From NCBI GenBank assembly GCA_963575745.1, contig CAUYUJ010011226.1, positions 271,006 to 335,005 on the forward strand: a DNA stretch of 64,000 nucleotides, given 5' to 3'. Below the pieces are notes generated by a model. That model ran no database searches. It was not told the DNA's origin and saw only the letters and a program-made list of their open reading frames with translations. How positions within the stretch are numbered: position 1 is the stretch's first letter; each line of letters starts with the position of its first letter. This DNA comes from Prorocentrum cordatum (taxonomy: Eukaryota > Sar > Dinophyceae > Prorocentrales > Prorocentraceae). Both the position numbers and the translations under genes were made by a program. Of the stretch, positions 31,709 through 43,600 are shown in pieces.

Positions 31709-32690
31709 TCAGCGAGGCCTCCTCGGTGATGCCGGGGGCCCTCTGTCGTGTTCCGCAGCTCCCCGTGGGTTGCCAGCCGCCTCGCGGCTCGCTTCTGCTG
31801 CAACTTCAGCTCTCTCTCGCGCTCGGCATCCTTGAGCTCCAGTAGGCCCATGCTCGGGTGGCCAGGAGATCGGGGAGTGGCCCCGATCAAACTCGACACG
31901 TTCGGGCCGGTCTTCTGCCGCTTGCCCTCCTGTGCTTCGCTCGACCTGCAGGGCGCTGCGGGTAGACGCCTCGCCTGCCCTTGCCGATCTGACTTGGTCC
32001 CTGGACGTAGGTGACTCGGCGGCCACGCTGTTGACTGCGTTGCTCTTCGTAGATGGCTCTCGCTTGCGAGATGGTCCATCGGCGGTCGGAAGGTATCTAT
32101 CGGCACGCGAATCTGGACCGAGTGGCAGGAGCCCACGCGGCTGCTTTGCGATGGAGCATAAGGAAACGTGGATCTCGGCAGCGGCCCTTAGAGAGAGAGA
32201 CAGGATGAGCCCAATATTATCTCCCAGTATCAACCACGAGCGGCCCCAGCCCTTCGGATCTTGCGCCGCCTGACGAATCGCCCCCAAGAAACCGCGCATC
32301 TCGGTGACATGTACCGGCTCATGCGTGAAGACGGGCTGGAAACGCTTGACAGTCCACGGCGTAGCCTTCACCGCGCTAGCGGGCACCTCGGGAAACTCCC
32401 CATTAACGTAGACGTTGCTGAAAACGACCTCCCTGTCTTCCCAGATACCTACCCCCAAAGTAGAGACGTCCTTGAGAGCACTGGTCCGCGGATTGATCCC
32501 TGCTGGGTCCTCGTCGTCTTTGAATCGCCAACGCTCGTGCCACTTACCTACTAACTGTGCACCCCCCGCCGTCTAAGCCCACCTTGCTGTAGCATGCCCG
32601 GACTCCCGCGCATCATAAGCGAATGCTTCCTCGGACCATTTCGAATTGAGGTCTCGGGAAGCAGAAATCAAGTGTCCCTGGATCGAGCGG
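31709..32690 (-). pseudogene. RNase H domain of retroelement and linker
   Basis: In the frame of the RT C-terminal part the sequence continues through a TGA (32713-32711) with EEAFAYDARESGHATARW (first Asp codon 32614-32612), a TAG (32575-32573), then MGVGIWEDREVVFSNVYVNG, VTEMRGFLGAIR (Glu at 32302-32300) and LILGDNIGLILSLS (Asp at 32221-32219). D-E-D spacing fits RNase H. The rest of the frame to 31709 is charged linker with little structure. The domain would remove template RNA during cDNA synthesis. Confidence 0.55.
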
Positions 32691-32710
32691 AGCTCGCGGA
32701 AAACGCTTTT

Positions 32711-33774
32711 TCACGTGACCTTGGGATCCCTAAAATTACCCCGAGCAAAATCATAGCTAGCACGGAGACCACTGAGGAGCTCACGTTTTATCAAAGCTAC
32801 AAAAGTAAAATGACCAACCAGACGCTCGACTGGGCGGTTGGTCATCAGCGGCCGCCTGCGATGGATCCACTCCAGCGCCCGCCAGAGCTTCCAGTACCGC
32901 TTGGCCGCGACGGCCACCCAGCAAGGCTGCCCCTGCTGCGCGAAGCCTAGCATCTCCATGCTCTCGGCGGCGTCCGACTCGTCGTGGGTGGCGTAACCCG
33001 CCGCGTGTAGCGCCTCGCGCGCCACTCGGCGGAGCCGCGTCCCCTCGTCCCTGTCGCAACCCTCGATCAGCACGTTGTCCACGTAGACCGCGCGCAGCGC
33101 CCCCTCCTCCGGCCGCGGGGGGGGAAGGGGGCGAAAATCGACCGCCCGTCGCCGCGGCCCCAGCTCAGGCACGCGATCAAGTACATGTTCATGGATGCGT
33201 TGAACGATGTAGAGGGCCCACTTCCAGCCCATGGGGGCCACGTTCATCAAAGGGTAGAGCCACGTGTCTCCGGCTAGATACTGCCTTCCATCTGCGCAAT
33301 GCCAACCTCGCTCGCCCTCGCCCCGTCCAGGCCGAAGTAGGGCTGCAGCCAGGCCGGCATCCGATGCTGGTGAGATGCGTTCTGGACATCGCCCCCTGCA
33401 TAGAAAAGTTGACGACCCTCGGGGGCCTTCACCTCGGCAAAGCTGCTGCCAGAGAAGAGGTGCATCTTGGGCGCGTCCACGAAGTGCTGGTTGCTGCGAC
33501 GGCAGTCCGCGACGACGCGGATCTTGCCGTCCTTCTTCTTGACAAAGAATATCTGGATGGCCTCCTCCTGGCGGCAGCCCAGACGGAATATCACCCGGGA
33601 GAGGCAGTCCTTCGCGAAACCAATGTAGGCGCTGCGATCCTCCTTCAGCACTGTGTCGCCATGCAGCGTAGGCTGCTGCGCCTCGCGCGGCTGCCGAAGC
33701 CACGCGTCGCGCTGGCCCTCTGACAAATGCTGGAACATGCCCAGCGGCGCGTTCGTGGCCAAGGGCACGGACAC
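32711..33774 (-). pseudogene. Reverse transcriptase domain of retroelement
   Basis: First frame (33774-33274): IQIFFVKKKDGKIRVVADCR with RRSNQHF, the fingers motifs, then YAGGDVQNASHQHRMP with the motif-A Asp at 33420-33418. After a frameshift near 33290 the second frame carries LMNVAPMGWKWALYIVQR (33240-33190, template-binding region) and AVYVDNVLIEG, with YVDN at 33085-33074 in place of the usual YxDD. As far as I recall, YVDN is normal in this dinoflagellate family rather than a defect. ATHDESDAAESMEMLGFAQQ follows. The second frame stops at 32711. The frameshift and stop prevent activity. Confidence 0.7.
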
Positions 33775-33837
33775 GTTGCCTCTGGCCGGCCAGCTGACCC
33801 GATCGCGCGAGTAGGGTCGAACGGGGACTGAACGTCG

Positions 33838-34728
33838 TTATTGAAAGGGGCGGGGCAAATCGGCGCAGCGGCCAGCACTGGAGGAGGCCTCCGTCCAACC
33901 CGATTCGGCCTGACGTCGTTGCTTGTCTTGCTGCCGTGCGAGCTCAAGCGCCAGCTGTGTGCTGTGGAGCTCGTCGAGGTGCCGTCGTTGCGCGTGGTCG
34001 AAAGTGGCGCGCGCGTTGTGCTCGGATCGGCCACCGCGGGACATCCGGCGCCCAGCGAACCGCGCGGCCGCGCTCCCGGACGGTTGGCTCACGTCGACGG
34101 GGCTGTTCTGATTGAACCAAGCCAAATCCCGGGGAGACTCCAGCACTGGCGGCGACGTAGCTGCCGGCGCGGGCTGCGGTGGCCACATCGAGCTCGACCC
34201 ATAAGGCGCGCTGATTCCGGGAGCGGAGATTGAAGGTATACAAGCCCAGCTCGGCAACTGCACGTCAGCAGGCTGGGCTGGGGGCGCGGCGACGCGTGCG
34301 TTGAGGTCGCCTATCCGGTCGCGCCCCTGAGCTTGTTCCAATGGGAATGCATCGCCCACTTGCGACCACCGCTGTGGTGTTGTTGGTGGCTGTGGCGCCG
34401 CTGAGGCTGCTGGAACTGCCGGTGCTGTTGGTGCTCCTGAAGCAGGCGCGGCTGGTGGTACTCCCGCTGCTGCCCGACGACCCGGCGACGCAGTCGTCGG
34501 AAGCGTCGGCGCTGCAATGGCTTGTGCGCGGCCCAGGAGGTCGGCCATCTCCTGTCGTAGTCGTCGAAATTCGGCTTCGCATGGTGAGGGCGAAGGCAAT
34601 GGCGATGCCCCTGCCCAAGCTGACCAATGGCGGTGGCCCATGGGTTGCCGCGAGTCGTCCGACAGAGAACTTGGGGCAGTCACTGGGCTGTCCACCAATC
34701 CAAGGGTCAGCGCTCCGCAGTGGATCAC
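33838..34728 (-). CDS. Gag-like/N-terminal ORF of recombinase element
   Basis: An uninterrupted frame of 296 codons starting MIHCGALTLGLVDSPVTAPS is Ala/Pro/Ser/Gln-rich with an AEFRRLRQEMADLLGRAQAI helix near residue 52 and a basic, Gln-rich C-terminus (LALELARQQDKQRRQAESGW) before the stop at 33838. Its position ahead of the RT suggests a nucleocapsid or leader protein. No zinc knuckle is seen. It is the longest intact non-repeat frame in the element, though the start is uncertain and an upstream start outside this frame is possible. Confidence 0.4.
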   Translation of the reverse strand: MIHCGALTLGLVDSPVTAPSSLSDDSRQPMGHRHWSAWAGASPLPSPSPCEAEFRRLRQEMADLLGRAQAIAAPTLPTTASPGRRAAAGVPPAAPASGAPTAPAVPAASAAPQPPTTPQRWSQVGDAFPLEQAQGRDRIGDLNARVAAPPAQPADVQLPSWACIPSISAPGISAPYGSSSMWPPQPAPAATSPPVLESPRDLAWFNQNSPVDVSQPSGSAAARFAGRRMSRGGRSEHNARATFDHAQRRHLDELHSTQLALELARQQDKQRRQAESGWTEASSSAGRCADLPRPFQ

Positions 34729-35354
34729 CGTTCCCGGCGCCCTCGGCCACGGGCCGAAGAGTGCCCGGGGGCGCCCCTGGCCACCCGGGCCGCGCGAGCT
34801 CCCGGCATGGGCGGCCGCTCAGAGTTCTGCCGGCCCTCGCTGTCCCAGAGGATCAAGCGACGAGGCTGTCGGCGCTGATGGCGGTGCTGGGGCGTTGGCG
34901 CTGAAAGTAAAAATGCGCCCTTGATGGCGGGGCCGGGGGCAGTCGCGCGGAGGTGCCCCGAGACGCGCCCCGCCAAGGCCCGCGGGTTTGCCTCGGCGGC
35001 CCGAACTCGCGCCCGCGGCCCGGAACATCTCCCCCCCATGACCCCGCCCTTCCCGAAGCCCGCGGAGGCATCCTGGAAGTTGGATTCCAACGTGGGTCTG
35101 TTACTAGAGGGAGGGTCATGAAACAAACGTTGAAACACACATTATGCCTATATGTGCGCAGGCGGTCGGGCAAATCGGGGCGGCATCAACGACGCCAAGG
35201 GTCGTCGTGGACTCGAGCCTCTGGCCTGGAAGCACGAGGCGCACGATTGCCTACATGATGAAGTTCTGCAACCGCTCGCTGCGTTCTGGGGGGGCGCACG
35301 GACGCGCAGAACACTGTTCAGCTAATCGTTAGCTGGCGCCCGCCTCGAACTCAT

Positions 35355-35770
35355 GCCTCGTCCCCCGCCTCCCCCCAATATCCGTTCGCCTTGGCCCCGT
35401 CCTCCTCGCGCGCGCGCCCCTCCGAATGCCCCCCCCCCCCAGTCCTCATCGCGCCCCTCCCCCCCCCCCCCCACCCCCCCCCCCCGTGCCAATTCACATC
35501 GTTCCTCGTCGTCCTCCTCCGCCGGATAAGTTCCCCCATCGCGCGTGCCCCCCCCCCCCCTCCCGCCCTAGTGCAGATCATGCCCCCTCCTTCTGCCCCC
35601 CCGCCTCCCTCGCCCTGGCAACGCTGACGCCGATGATGCAGCTCCTCCTGCCCCCCCCCCCCCCCTCCTCGTCCAGTCCCGTTCATCCCTTGCCACTCGG
35701 CCACCCCTCCTATCGAACCCCTTCCTTCCCGCGGCCCACCGCCCCCGCCCCCCCCGCGCCTGTGCGCCCC
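35355..35770. other. C-rich low-complexity tract
   Basis: Multiple runs of 8-11 C separated by short spacers (35427, 35458, 35475, 35548, 35652). Pro-rich and Gly-rich frames on the two strands are composition artefacts. The G-rich complementary strand could form quadruplexes. Confidence 0.8.
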
Positions 35771-36067
35771 CAGACCGCGGCCCCCTCCTGGGCCAGCCTG
35801 GGGGCCCGAGGACACTCCCGCCCAATGGCGCTCCAGCAAGCGGCGCGCGACAGATGCACAGTTGGAGACACGAACTGTGCATTTCGACCGCGCGCGGCGC
35901 CCATCCCGGACCGGCCGAGAGAGAGACGTGAAAGTTCCCGCCCAACCAACAGGGGCAGACTCCAAATACACAAATGGGAACGAAATCTGCACACACAGAT
36001 CACACCGCGACCTGTGTAAACAGCGGGCCCACACACGAAAATGCAGTGTTAAAGACACAGGTTGTGT

Positions 36068-36092
36068 ACACAGATCACACCTTGATCTGTGT
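36068..36092 (+). other. Perfect 10-bp stem-loop
   Basis: ACACAGATCA, loop CACCT, TGATCTGTGT. A related, shorter hairpin (ACACAGATCACACC...CTGTGT) lies at about 35993-36017. AAATAAAAG follows the first. Could be a terminator-like or element-end hairpin; no gene context supports either. Confidence 0.6.
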
Positions 36093-36461
36093 ATTTCGAA
36101 GAAATAAAAGCTCGCCGCCTCGAGCGCGCCCCGACTTCGCCAACCCAGAACCGAGGTCGACATGCCCAGCTAGGGGGGGTGCAAATGCGCACTTCCCCGG
36201 CCCAGGGCGCCCCCGAGGGAGCTGCAAATGCGCGCTTCCCTGGCCCAGGGCGGCCGCGGTGAAACGCGGCGCCAGCGTGGCCCCCAACGGCCCGAAAACG
36301 CCCTAAGAGGGCCCCGAAGGGCCCCGCAGAAGGCCGCGCGGCAATCCGAAAACATGAGAGGTGTCACATGTCATGGACACCCTAACAATCGAAGCTCCGC
36401 GCGTCGCCATGCAGGCCGCTGCGCCGGCAGCGGGGCGGACCTTGCCGTGGGCGCCTATAAT

Positions 36462-38343
36462 TTACATGTTGGCGATGCGACTGTGCTCAGCGGCCGCGCC
36501 GCCCGCGTTTGGGGCGCGCCCCGAACGCTCGCATTGGCGATCCCCTCTGTTTGGTTGCGCCGCTGAGCTCGGGCATCGAAAAGGCGACGCGCCGCTGATG
36601 CGGGCGCGCGGCACCAGGGGTTTCACTTTTCGAGCAAGGCGGACAGGCGAGGTAGGGCGACGGACGGTGGAGCAGGGAAGCAAAATGGAACGAGGAATAA
36701 TGGGGGGGGCGGGCAGGGGCGCCCCCCCGCCCGAGCCGCGGGCGCTTTCGGCGCCATCCAGGGGGCAGAAGAAAGGAAAGGGAACGGAGCAAGGGCGAGG
36801 GCGACGACGGGAAGCAAACTGTCCTGGGTCCGCATATAGCCATATGCTTGCGATCCCGGCGCGCGCGCGCATTCTTCGGGGCACTCCAAGCTCGACCCGT
36901 GCTGAATTCGCGAATTCCCCCAAACTGTGTAAACGCTCTGTCCTCTGGACCCCCATCCTATGCAACTGCCCCAGAACAGAGAGGCAGTGGATTCCAACCT
37001 GGAAGTCGTTCTCGGACAGGGTGGCCATGGAAGCGCGGTAGCTCTTGCCGTTGCCTTTGCCCTTCCGCTCGATGGCCCTCCGACCGTGGCGCGCGGGCGT
37101 GGGGTTGTTGAAACTGCGCCGGCGCGCGTCGGCGCGCTCGCACTCCCGGATAAGGCGCGCGCCGCGCTGCCCCGCGGGAATTTCACGTTACTCGGGGTCG
37201 TCGGCAGCTACGTCCTCGCCGAATGAGCTGGCGGCGTCGACGACGGTGCCTGAATCGATCTCCGCGTCTGCGCGCGGCCCCCTGCGCCGGCGGCGCCGCG
37301 GTGGATGGCGCGGCCTCGGAGCACAAGGGTTTGGCGCCGACGCCGACGCAGCAGGGCCCATGCCGCCCCCCCTTTGCTCCTGCGCGGGCGCGCCTGTAAG
37401 GGGCGCGTGCAGTGGGGCGGCGTGGGCCGCGGAGGCGAGGTTGCCTGGCGATCCCTCTATCACGTGCCCAAAACGTCAGCTCGCCCGTCAGGTAGGCGAG
37501 CTGCTGAGTCTTCGCGGGGCAGGTGACGTTGCAAAGCTGCAGGAGCATGGTGAGTTGAGTATTCGACGCGCCGACGGCGCGCGGCAGGAGGAAGCTGAGC
37601 CCCTCGTGGCCGGTCATGAATTGCCAGGCTTGCTGCGCCCGGTCGCGGAAGGCGCCGAACCTCGCCAGGAGGTCGTCGGCGCGCTCCTGTGGCGGTCGGT
37701 TGATGGCCAGAGCCACCGCCGCGGAAGCGCGCTCCTCCTCGCCTGGCTGGGCCCGTCGTTCGGCCAAGCTGTGCAGGCGGAAGGCCATCGTCGGTGGCGC
37801 TGGGTTGCCGCTGATGCGACCTCCCTGGGTCAGGGCAGCTGGCGGCCAGTCGTCCGCGCGCTCGCGCGCCCTGCGGATAAGGCGCGACGAGGCGCGGGCT
37901 GCCTGGCGGAACTCGTCGAGGTCGAAGTTCGTCACTGACCCGATCATCACATCGCGCGCCCATTTCTGGAGAAGGCACGCGAGCTTGGTTCTCGGGCCCC
38001 CAGCTTCGGAGGTCGCGCGCGTTGCCGCTGCCGCCGCCTGTATCCACGCAGGCGATGCAGCTTGCGATGGCACGCGTGCAAGCTCCGATGGCCTTCCATC
38101 CAGAGCGCAGCCCCCTCCGCCGGTAGTAGAGGCGCAGGGGGCCAGGGATCCTCGAGCGGCGTTGCATGAGTCGCCGAGGATACTTGCCGCAGATGTGTTC
38201 CTCCTCGCCAACGCTTTGGGCGTCGGCTTCTGTTGCGTCGCTGTAGCGCTCGCGATGCTCGGGGCATCCCGCGACAAAATCACGGGGATGCTCTTCGCAT
38301 GGCGTGTGGTCACTGTGCTGAGCGCCGCTAACCACGCGATCAT
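36462..38343 (-). pseudogene. Gag-like retroelement ORF
   Basis: Frame 38343-37183 (386 codons, MIAWLAALSTVTTRHAKS) holds KWARDVMIGSVTNFDLDEF, ASSRLIRRARERADDW, FRLHSLAERRAQPGEEE, RFGAFRDRAQQAWQFMTGHE, GLSFLLPRAVGASNTQLTM and QQLAYLTGELTFWARDRG, a helical layout resembling retroelement gag capsid domains; assignment is by appearance only. It ends in Arg-rich sequence. A second frame (37028-36462) begins MATLSENDFQVGIHCLSVLG and may be the continuation after a frameshift; no protease or RT follows. It may be the start of another LTR element whose pol lies elsewhere or is lost. Confidence 0.35.
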
Positions 38344-39137
38344 CTAAAGGAAGCGCATCGGGATCCCATCCTGTCCGGCTGGCGGGTCTGAGTAGGCCAT
38401 GTGTAGGATCGGGTCCCGAGGTTTGGTGCTTCGGAATGTTGCGTCCCGGTCGCCATGCCCCCCGCTGCCTCCCCGTTCGGCATCGGCGACGCAGTCGCGG
38501 GATGCTTCTCGTCAGTTTGCTTCTCTCAGGGATGTCGAGAAGCAGTCCCAAAAAACTCGGGACCTTGTCATGGCACCGCAAATGTGAACGTTGTGTTGAA
38601 CAGCTGTCTAACACCCGCGGCTACTCTCACAGTGGCACTGACAATTTGGGGTCCGCGAAGTGCCTGGGCACAATCCGAGCATGCCGGGGATGGGTCGAAC
38701 AGCGGTCCTTGTAGATCTTGGTGGTGTTGTCCTTGATGAAGTACTGGTTGTGCATGTTCTCGGTCACTGGCCCTGACCGAGAGAAAAAACAAATGCACGA
38801 AGCCGATGAGGTTGAAACAGTTGACCGAAAGCGAAGAAGGCGGAGGATGGAAGAAATTGCGGTCGACGCCAAGCTACACATGGCGGCAGTGGTGGGAGCA
38901 GGGGCGCACCTGCTCCGCGACCAATCAGAAGTGAAAATGTATATGGGAAGATGTGAACGCTCAGATTTCTGTGAACGCGGAGTGTGGTATATGTGAGGTA
39001 CCTCAACGCGCGTCTAAGTAGTGTTTAAGGCGGGCACGGGAACACTGCAGGCTCCCGTGCCCCCCAGGCCAACAATGCAGCGGACAGGCTGGGTTAGAAA
39101 CAGGCAGAGCACTAGGAAGGGGGACAGACCTAGCGTT

Positions 39138-39222
39138 CGAATAGGAGTAGGAGGAGGAGGAGGAGGGGGAGGAAGAGGAGAAGGAGGAGGAGGAGGAGGA
39201 GGAGGAGGAGGAGGAGAAGCCC
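39138..39222. repeat. (GGA)n purine tract
   Basis: Purine-rich run GGAGGAGGAGGAGGGGGAGG and onward, purines on the plus strand. Confidence 0.9.
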
Positions 39223-39599
39223 CCGAGTTGCAGCTGAGCGCATGCCCCTCAAGTGCACAGCTACTGCATGAGGTCCCGCGTCTGGTGACAGGAGGAGTCC
39301 AATGGGGGGACGGTATTGTGTTCACCCACGACCCAAAGGTCCAAAAGGCGCATCTGGACGCGTGCTGGGGAGGGGAGGCCGCCTGGGGTATGGTGTCGGG
39401 AATTACCCCTGGCCCGACCCCCTCGCCAACTGGACCGCCTTTTCCTGGAGTGGCAGTCCGGCACTCTGAAGGGGACTCGCTGGCTGCCCCAACGTTGGGG
39501 TCGCCCTGACCCCCCTCCTCTTGCATGAATTCGGAATTCTGTGCGTGACTTTCACCTTTTCATCTTCTGGCACGGGCTCAAACTTTTAAGCCCCAAGGA

Positions 39600-39617
39600 G
39601 CGAGCGAGCGAGCGAGC

Positions 39618-39652
<35 letters not shown>

Positions 39653-39812
39653 GGAGGAGGAGGAGGTGGAGGAAGAGGAGGAGGAGGAGGAGGAGGAGGA
39701 GGAGGAGGAAGAGGAGGAGGAGGAGGAGGAGGAGGAGTAGTAGTAGTAGGAGGAGGAGGAGGAGGAGCAAAAGGAGGAGGAGGAGGAGGAGGACAGGGAG
39801 GAGGAGGGGGGA
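39600..39812. repeat. (GCGA)n then (GGA/GAA)n tract
   Basis: Starts with GAGCGAGCGAGCGAGCGAG, then about 190 bp of GAGGAGGAAG with a TAGTAGTAGTAG island at 39737. Homopolymer frames are rejected as genes. Confidence 0.95.
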
Positions 39813-40637
39813 TGCGGCCACAGGCGGCGGCAATGTACGCCCCAACATTTGGCACGAAGTAAGCGGGTCCTGAGGGAAGCGGGTCCTGGATCTGGGGGTC
39901 TTCCTCCAGGACCAGCCTTTCATCCTGAATCAATGTGTTGACGGCCCCGTGGCCCGATGGGGGCCTCAGGAACCCGAAAACGGCAAAGAACAAGACGACC
40001 CGCTTGCTTCATGGCGAAGCGCCTGCGAGTCTCCCCCGATCCTTATAGGCGGCCTCGATGAGTTCGCGGCTCACAACTGACAGGCTCCTGCAAGGGCAGA
40101 AGAAACAACAAACAACATGAACATACACTTTCGGAAACCCGCGCGGATCTATTGGATCCGCGTCGGACCCTCTTCCCGCAGAGCACGCCAGGGGCGCCGC
40201 TCGGGGTGCTGCCAAGGGGGTCCTCCTCCTTGCTCCTCCACCTGGCGGCGCCCCCAGCGCGCTCCACGCGCCAGGCCAACGCCGATGCAAGAGACCCGCG
40301 CGGACCTCCGAACATGTATATGTCTATGCCGATGCCGATGCTTTTCTTCGGGGTGAGAACGGGCGCGAACGACGGCACACGGCGCCGCCGAAACCGTATC
40401 GGGCCAGCCGAAGCTGATATCGAATCGAATCAATCGGATCGGAATGGCGGGTTCTGGAAACCTTGAATCCAAACATGTGGCAACATCGTGAAATTCGGTT
40501 AGAGGAACCACCCTCGTGTTGCTTCCGCCGGCTTCCGCCGACGAAAACGTGTCAGCTTCCCGGTCCCTCGAAAACGAAACCTTGCTGGAACGCCTTGAAC
40601 CTTGACATCCTCCGTTTTTTGTTGTTGCTGTTAATTC

Positions 40638-43600
40638 CCAACCATCCTGTGGCTTTGGGTCCTCGTTTTGAAGAGACGGTCCCCGCGTTGTTTCCTCCTC
40701 CCTCGTCCCCTCCCTTCTCCCTCCTCCCGTCAACCGCCCGTATGCGTCAACCACCACCCAGCAACGTTCCCCCTCCCTGCGTTTCACCTAACCAGTACAG
40801 CGCTTCGTGGCCCAATAGGGAGCCCCACCGAAGGTTCCAGTGGCACCGCCCGCATGCGTGAACCACCACCCAGCACACCCCTTCCTTCCTGCGCTTCACC
40901 CACCCAATACAACTTTTCGTGGCCCAAATGAAGGGCTCCACCCAAAGTCCCACTGGCACCGCCCGCGTGCGTCAACAATCGCCCAGCACAGCCTTTCCCC
41001 ATTGCGATTCACCCACCCAGTACAACGCTTCGTGGCTCCATACGAAACTCCACCCAAGGTCCCAGTGGGACCGCCCGCATGCGTCAACTACCACCCAGCA
41101 CAACCGTTCCTCCCTGCGTTTCACCCACCCAAAACAGCGCCTCGCGGCCCCATAGGGAGATCCACCCAAGGTCCCCCTGGGATCGCCCGCGTGCGCCAAC
41201 CACCACCCAGCACAGCCCCTCCCCCTCTGCGTATCACCCACCCAGTACAACGCTTCGTGGCCCAATAGGAAGCCCCATCGAAGGTCCCAAGGGCACCGCC
41301 CGCATGCGTCAAATACCACCCATCACAGCCGTTCCTCCGTGCGTTGCACCCACCCAAAACAACGCTTCGTGGCCCCATGGGGAGCTCCACCCAAGGTCCC
41401 AACGGGACAAGCCGCATGCGTCAACCACCACCCAGCACAGCCCTTCCTCCCTGCGTTTCACCCACTCAGTACAGCGCTTCGTGGCCCCATGAGGACCTCC
41501 ACGCAAGGTCCCAGTGGCACCGCCCGCATGCGTCAACCACCACCCAGCACAGCCCTTCCTCCCTGCGTTTCACCCACCCACTACAGCGTTTCGTGCCCCC
41601 ATAGGGAGCCCCACCGAAGGTCCCAGTGGCACCGCCCGCATGCGTCAACCACCACCCAGCACAACCCTTTCCTCACTGCGTTTCACCCACCCAGTCCAGC
41701 GCGCCGTGGCCCCAAGAGGAACCCCAACGAAGGTCCCAGTGGCACCGCCCGCATGCGTCAACCACCACCCAGCACAGCCCTTCCTCCCTGCGTTTCACCC
41801 ACCCAATACAGCGCCTCGCGGCTCCATAGGGGGCTCCACCCAAGGTCCCAGCGGGACAACCCGCATGCGTCGACCATCACCCAGCACAGCCCTTCCTCCC
41901 TGCGTTTCGCCCACCCAGTACCGCGTTTCGTGGCCCCATAGGGAGCTCCACCGAAGGTCCCAGTGGCACCGCCCGCATGCGTCAACCACCACCCAGCACA
42001 GCCCTTCCTCCCTGCGCTTCACACATCCAGTACAACGCTTCGTGGCCCCATACGAAACTCCACCCAAGGTCCCAGTGTGACTGTCCACATGCGTCAACCA
42101 CCACCCAGCACAGCCCTTCCTCCCTGCGTCTCACCCACCCAGTACAGCGCTTCGTGGCCCAATGGAGAGCTCCACCGAAAGCCCCAGTGGCACCGCCCGC
42201 ATACGTCAACTACCACCCAGCACAGCCGTTCGCCCCTGCGCTTCGCCCAGCCAGTACAGCGCTTCGTGGCCCAATAGGGACACCGCCCGCATGCGTCAAC
42301 CATCGCCCAGCACACCCTTTTCCTCCCTGCGATTCTCCTGCCCAGTACAGCGCTTCGTGGCCCCATAGGGAGCTCCACACAAGGTCCCAGTGGGACCGCC
42401 CGCATGCGTCAACGACCACCCAGAACACCTCTTCTTCCCTGCGTGCCACCCACCCACTACAACGCTTCGTGGTCCCATAGGGAAGCCCGCCGAAGGTTCC
42501 AGCGGGACAGCCCGCACGCGTCAACCACCACTCAGCACAGCCCTTCCTCCCTGCGTCAACCACCACCCAGTACAGCGTATCGTGGCCCGTAGGGAGCTCC
42601 AGCGAAGGTCCCAATGGCACCGCCCGCATGCGTCAACCACCACCCAGCACACCCCTTCCTCCCTGCGTTTCACCCACCCAATACAACGCTTCGTGGCCCA
42701 ATGGGAAGCCCCATCGAAAGTCCCCGTGGGACCGCCCGCATGGGTCAACTACCACCCAGCACAGCCCTTCCTCCCTGCGTCTCACCCACTCAGTACAGCG
42801 CTTCGTGGCTTCATATGTGAGCCCCGCCGAACGTTCCAGTGGCACCGCCCGCATGCGTCAACCACCACCCAGCACAGCCCTTCCTCCCTGCGTTTCACCC
42901 ACCCAGTGCAACGCTTCGTGGCCCCATCGGGAGCCCCACCGAAGGTCCCAGTGGCACCGCCCGCATGCGTCAACCACCACCCAGCACAGCCCTTCCTTCC
43001 TGCGAGTCACCCACCGAGTACAGCGCTTCGTGGCTTCATATGAGCCCCCATCGAAGGTCCCAGTGGCACCGCCCGCATGCGTCAACCAGCACAGCCTTGC
43101 ATCCCTGCGATTCACCCACCCAGTGCAACGCTTCGTGGCCCCATCGGGAGCTCCACCGCAGGCCCCAGTTGCACCGCCCGCATGCGTCAGCAACCACCCA
43201 GCACATCGCTTCGTGGCCCCATGAGGAGTTCCACCGAAAACCCCACTGGCACCGCCCGCATGCGTCAGCCACCGCTCAGCACAGCGCTTCGCGGTCCATA
43301 GGGAACTTCACGGAAGGTCGGAATGGGGCCGCCCGCATGCGCAAGCCACCACCCAGGTACATCGGGAGCTCCACCGATGGACCCAGTGGGACAGCCCGAA
43401 TGCGTCAGCAACCATCCAGTACAGCGCTTCGTGGCCCCATAGGGAACTCTGCAAAACGACCCCAGTGGCACCGCCCGCATGCGTTCCCCCCCACCCGGTA
43501 AAGCGTTTCGTGGCCTCGTAGGGACCTCCAGTGGTCCCGCCGCATGCGACCCCCCTCTCAGTGCAGCACTTCGTGTGCCCATAGGGATCCCAGTGCAACG

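Larger units (their letters stand above)
30000..34904 (-). mobile_element. RT-RNase H-tyrosine recombinase-methyltransferase retroelement (DIRS-like), degenerate
   Basis: Minus-strand order: Pro/Ala/Gln-rich gag-like N-terminus (34728-33838), reverse transcriptase (33774-32714), RNase H (about 32615-32130), tyrosine recombinase (31685-30920), C5-MTase-like methyltransferase (30772-about 30030). Possession of a tyrosine recombinase and a methyltransferase in place of an integrase is the DIRS-type set, though the order here (RT-RH-YR-MT in one direction) is my reading of one broken copy. Frameshifts near 33290, 31200, 31000, 30700 and 30400 and in-frame stops at 32713-32711 and 32575-32573 make it non-functional. 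No split or inverted terminal repeats were identified with certainty. Confidence 0.65.

Noticed and set aside
34265-34750. 161-codon Ser/Thr-rich minus frame over the gag-like ORF
   Set aside because: Overlaps the 296-codon frame, which has the better protein composition and lies directly ahead of the RT.
39541-39993. Arg/Glu- and Pro/Leu-homopolymer frames over GGA tracts
   Set aside because: Three frames on each strand are homopolymeric over a microsatellite. The same applies at 29.4, 49.0, 50.4, 52.5, 53.4, 55.7, 59.1 and 60.1 kb.
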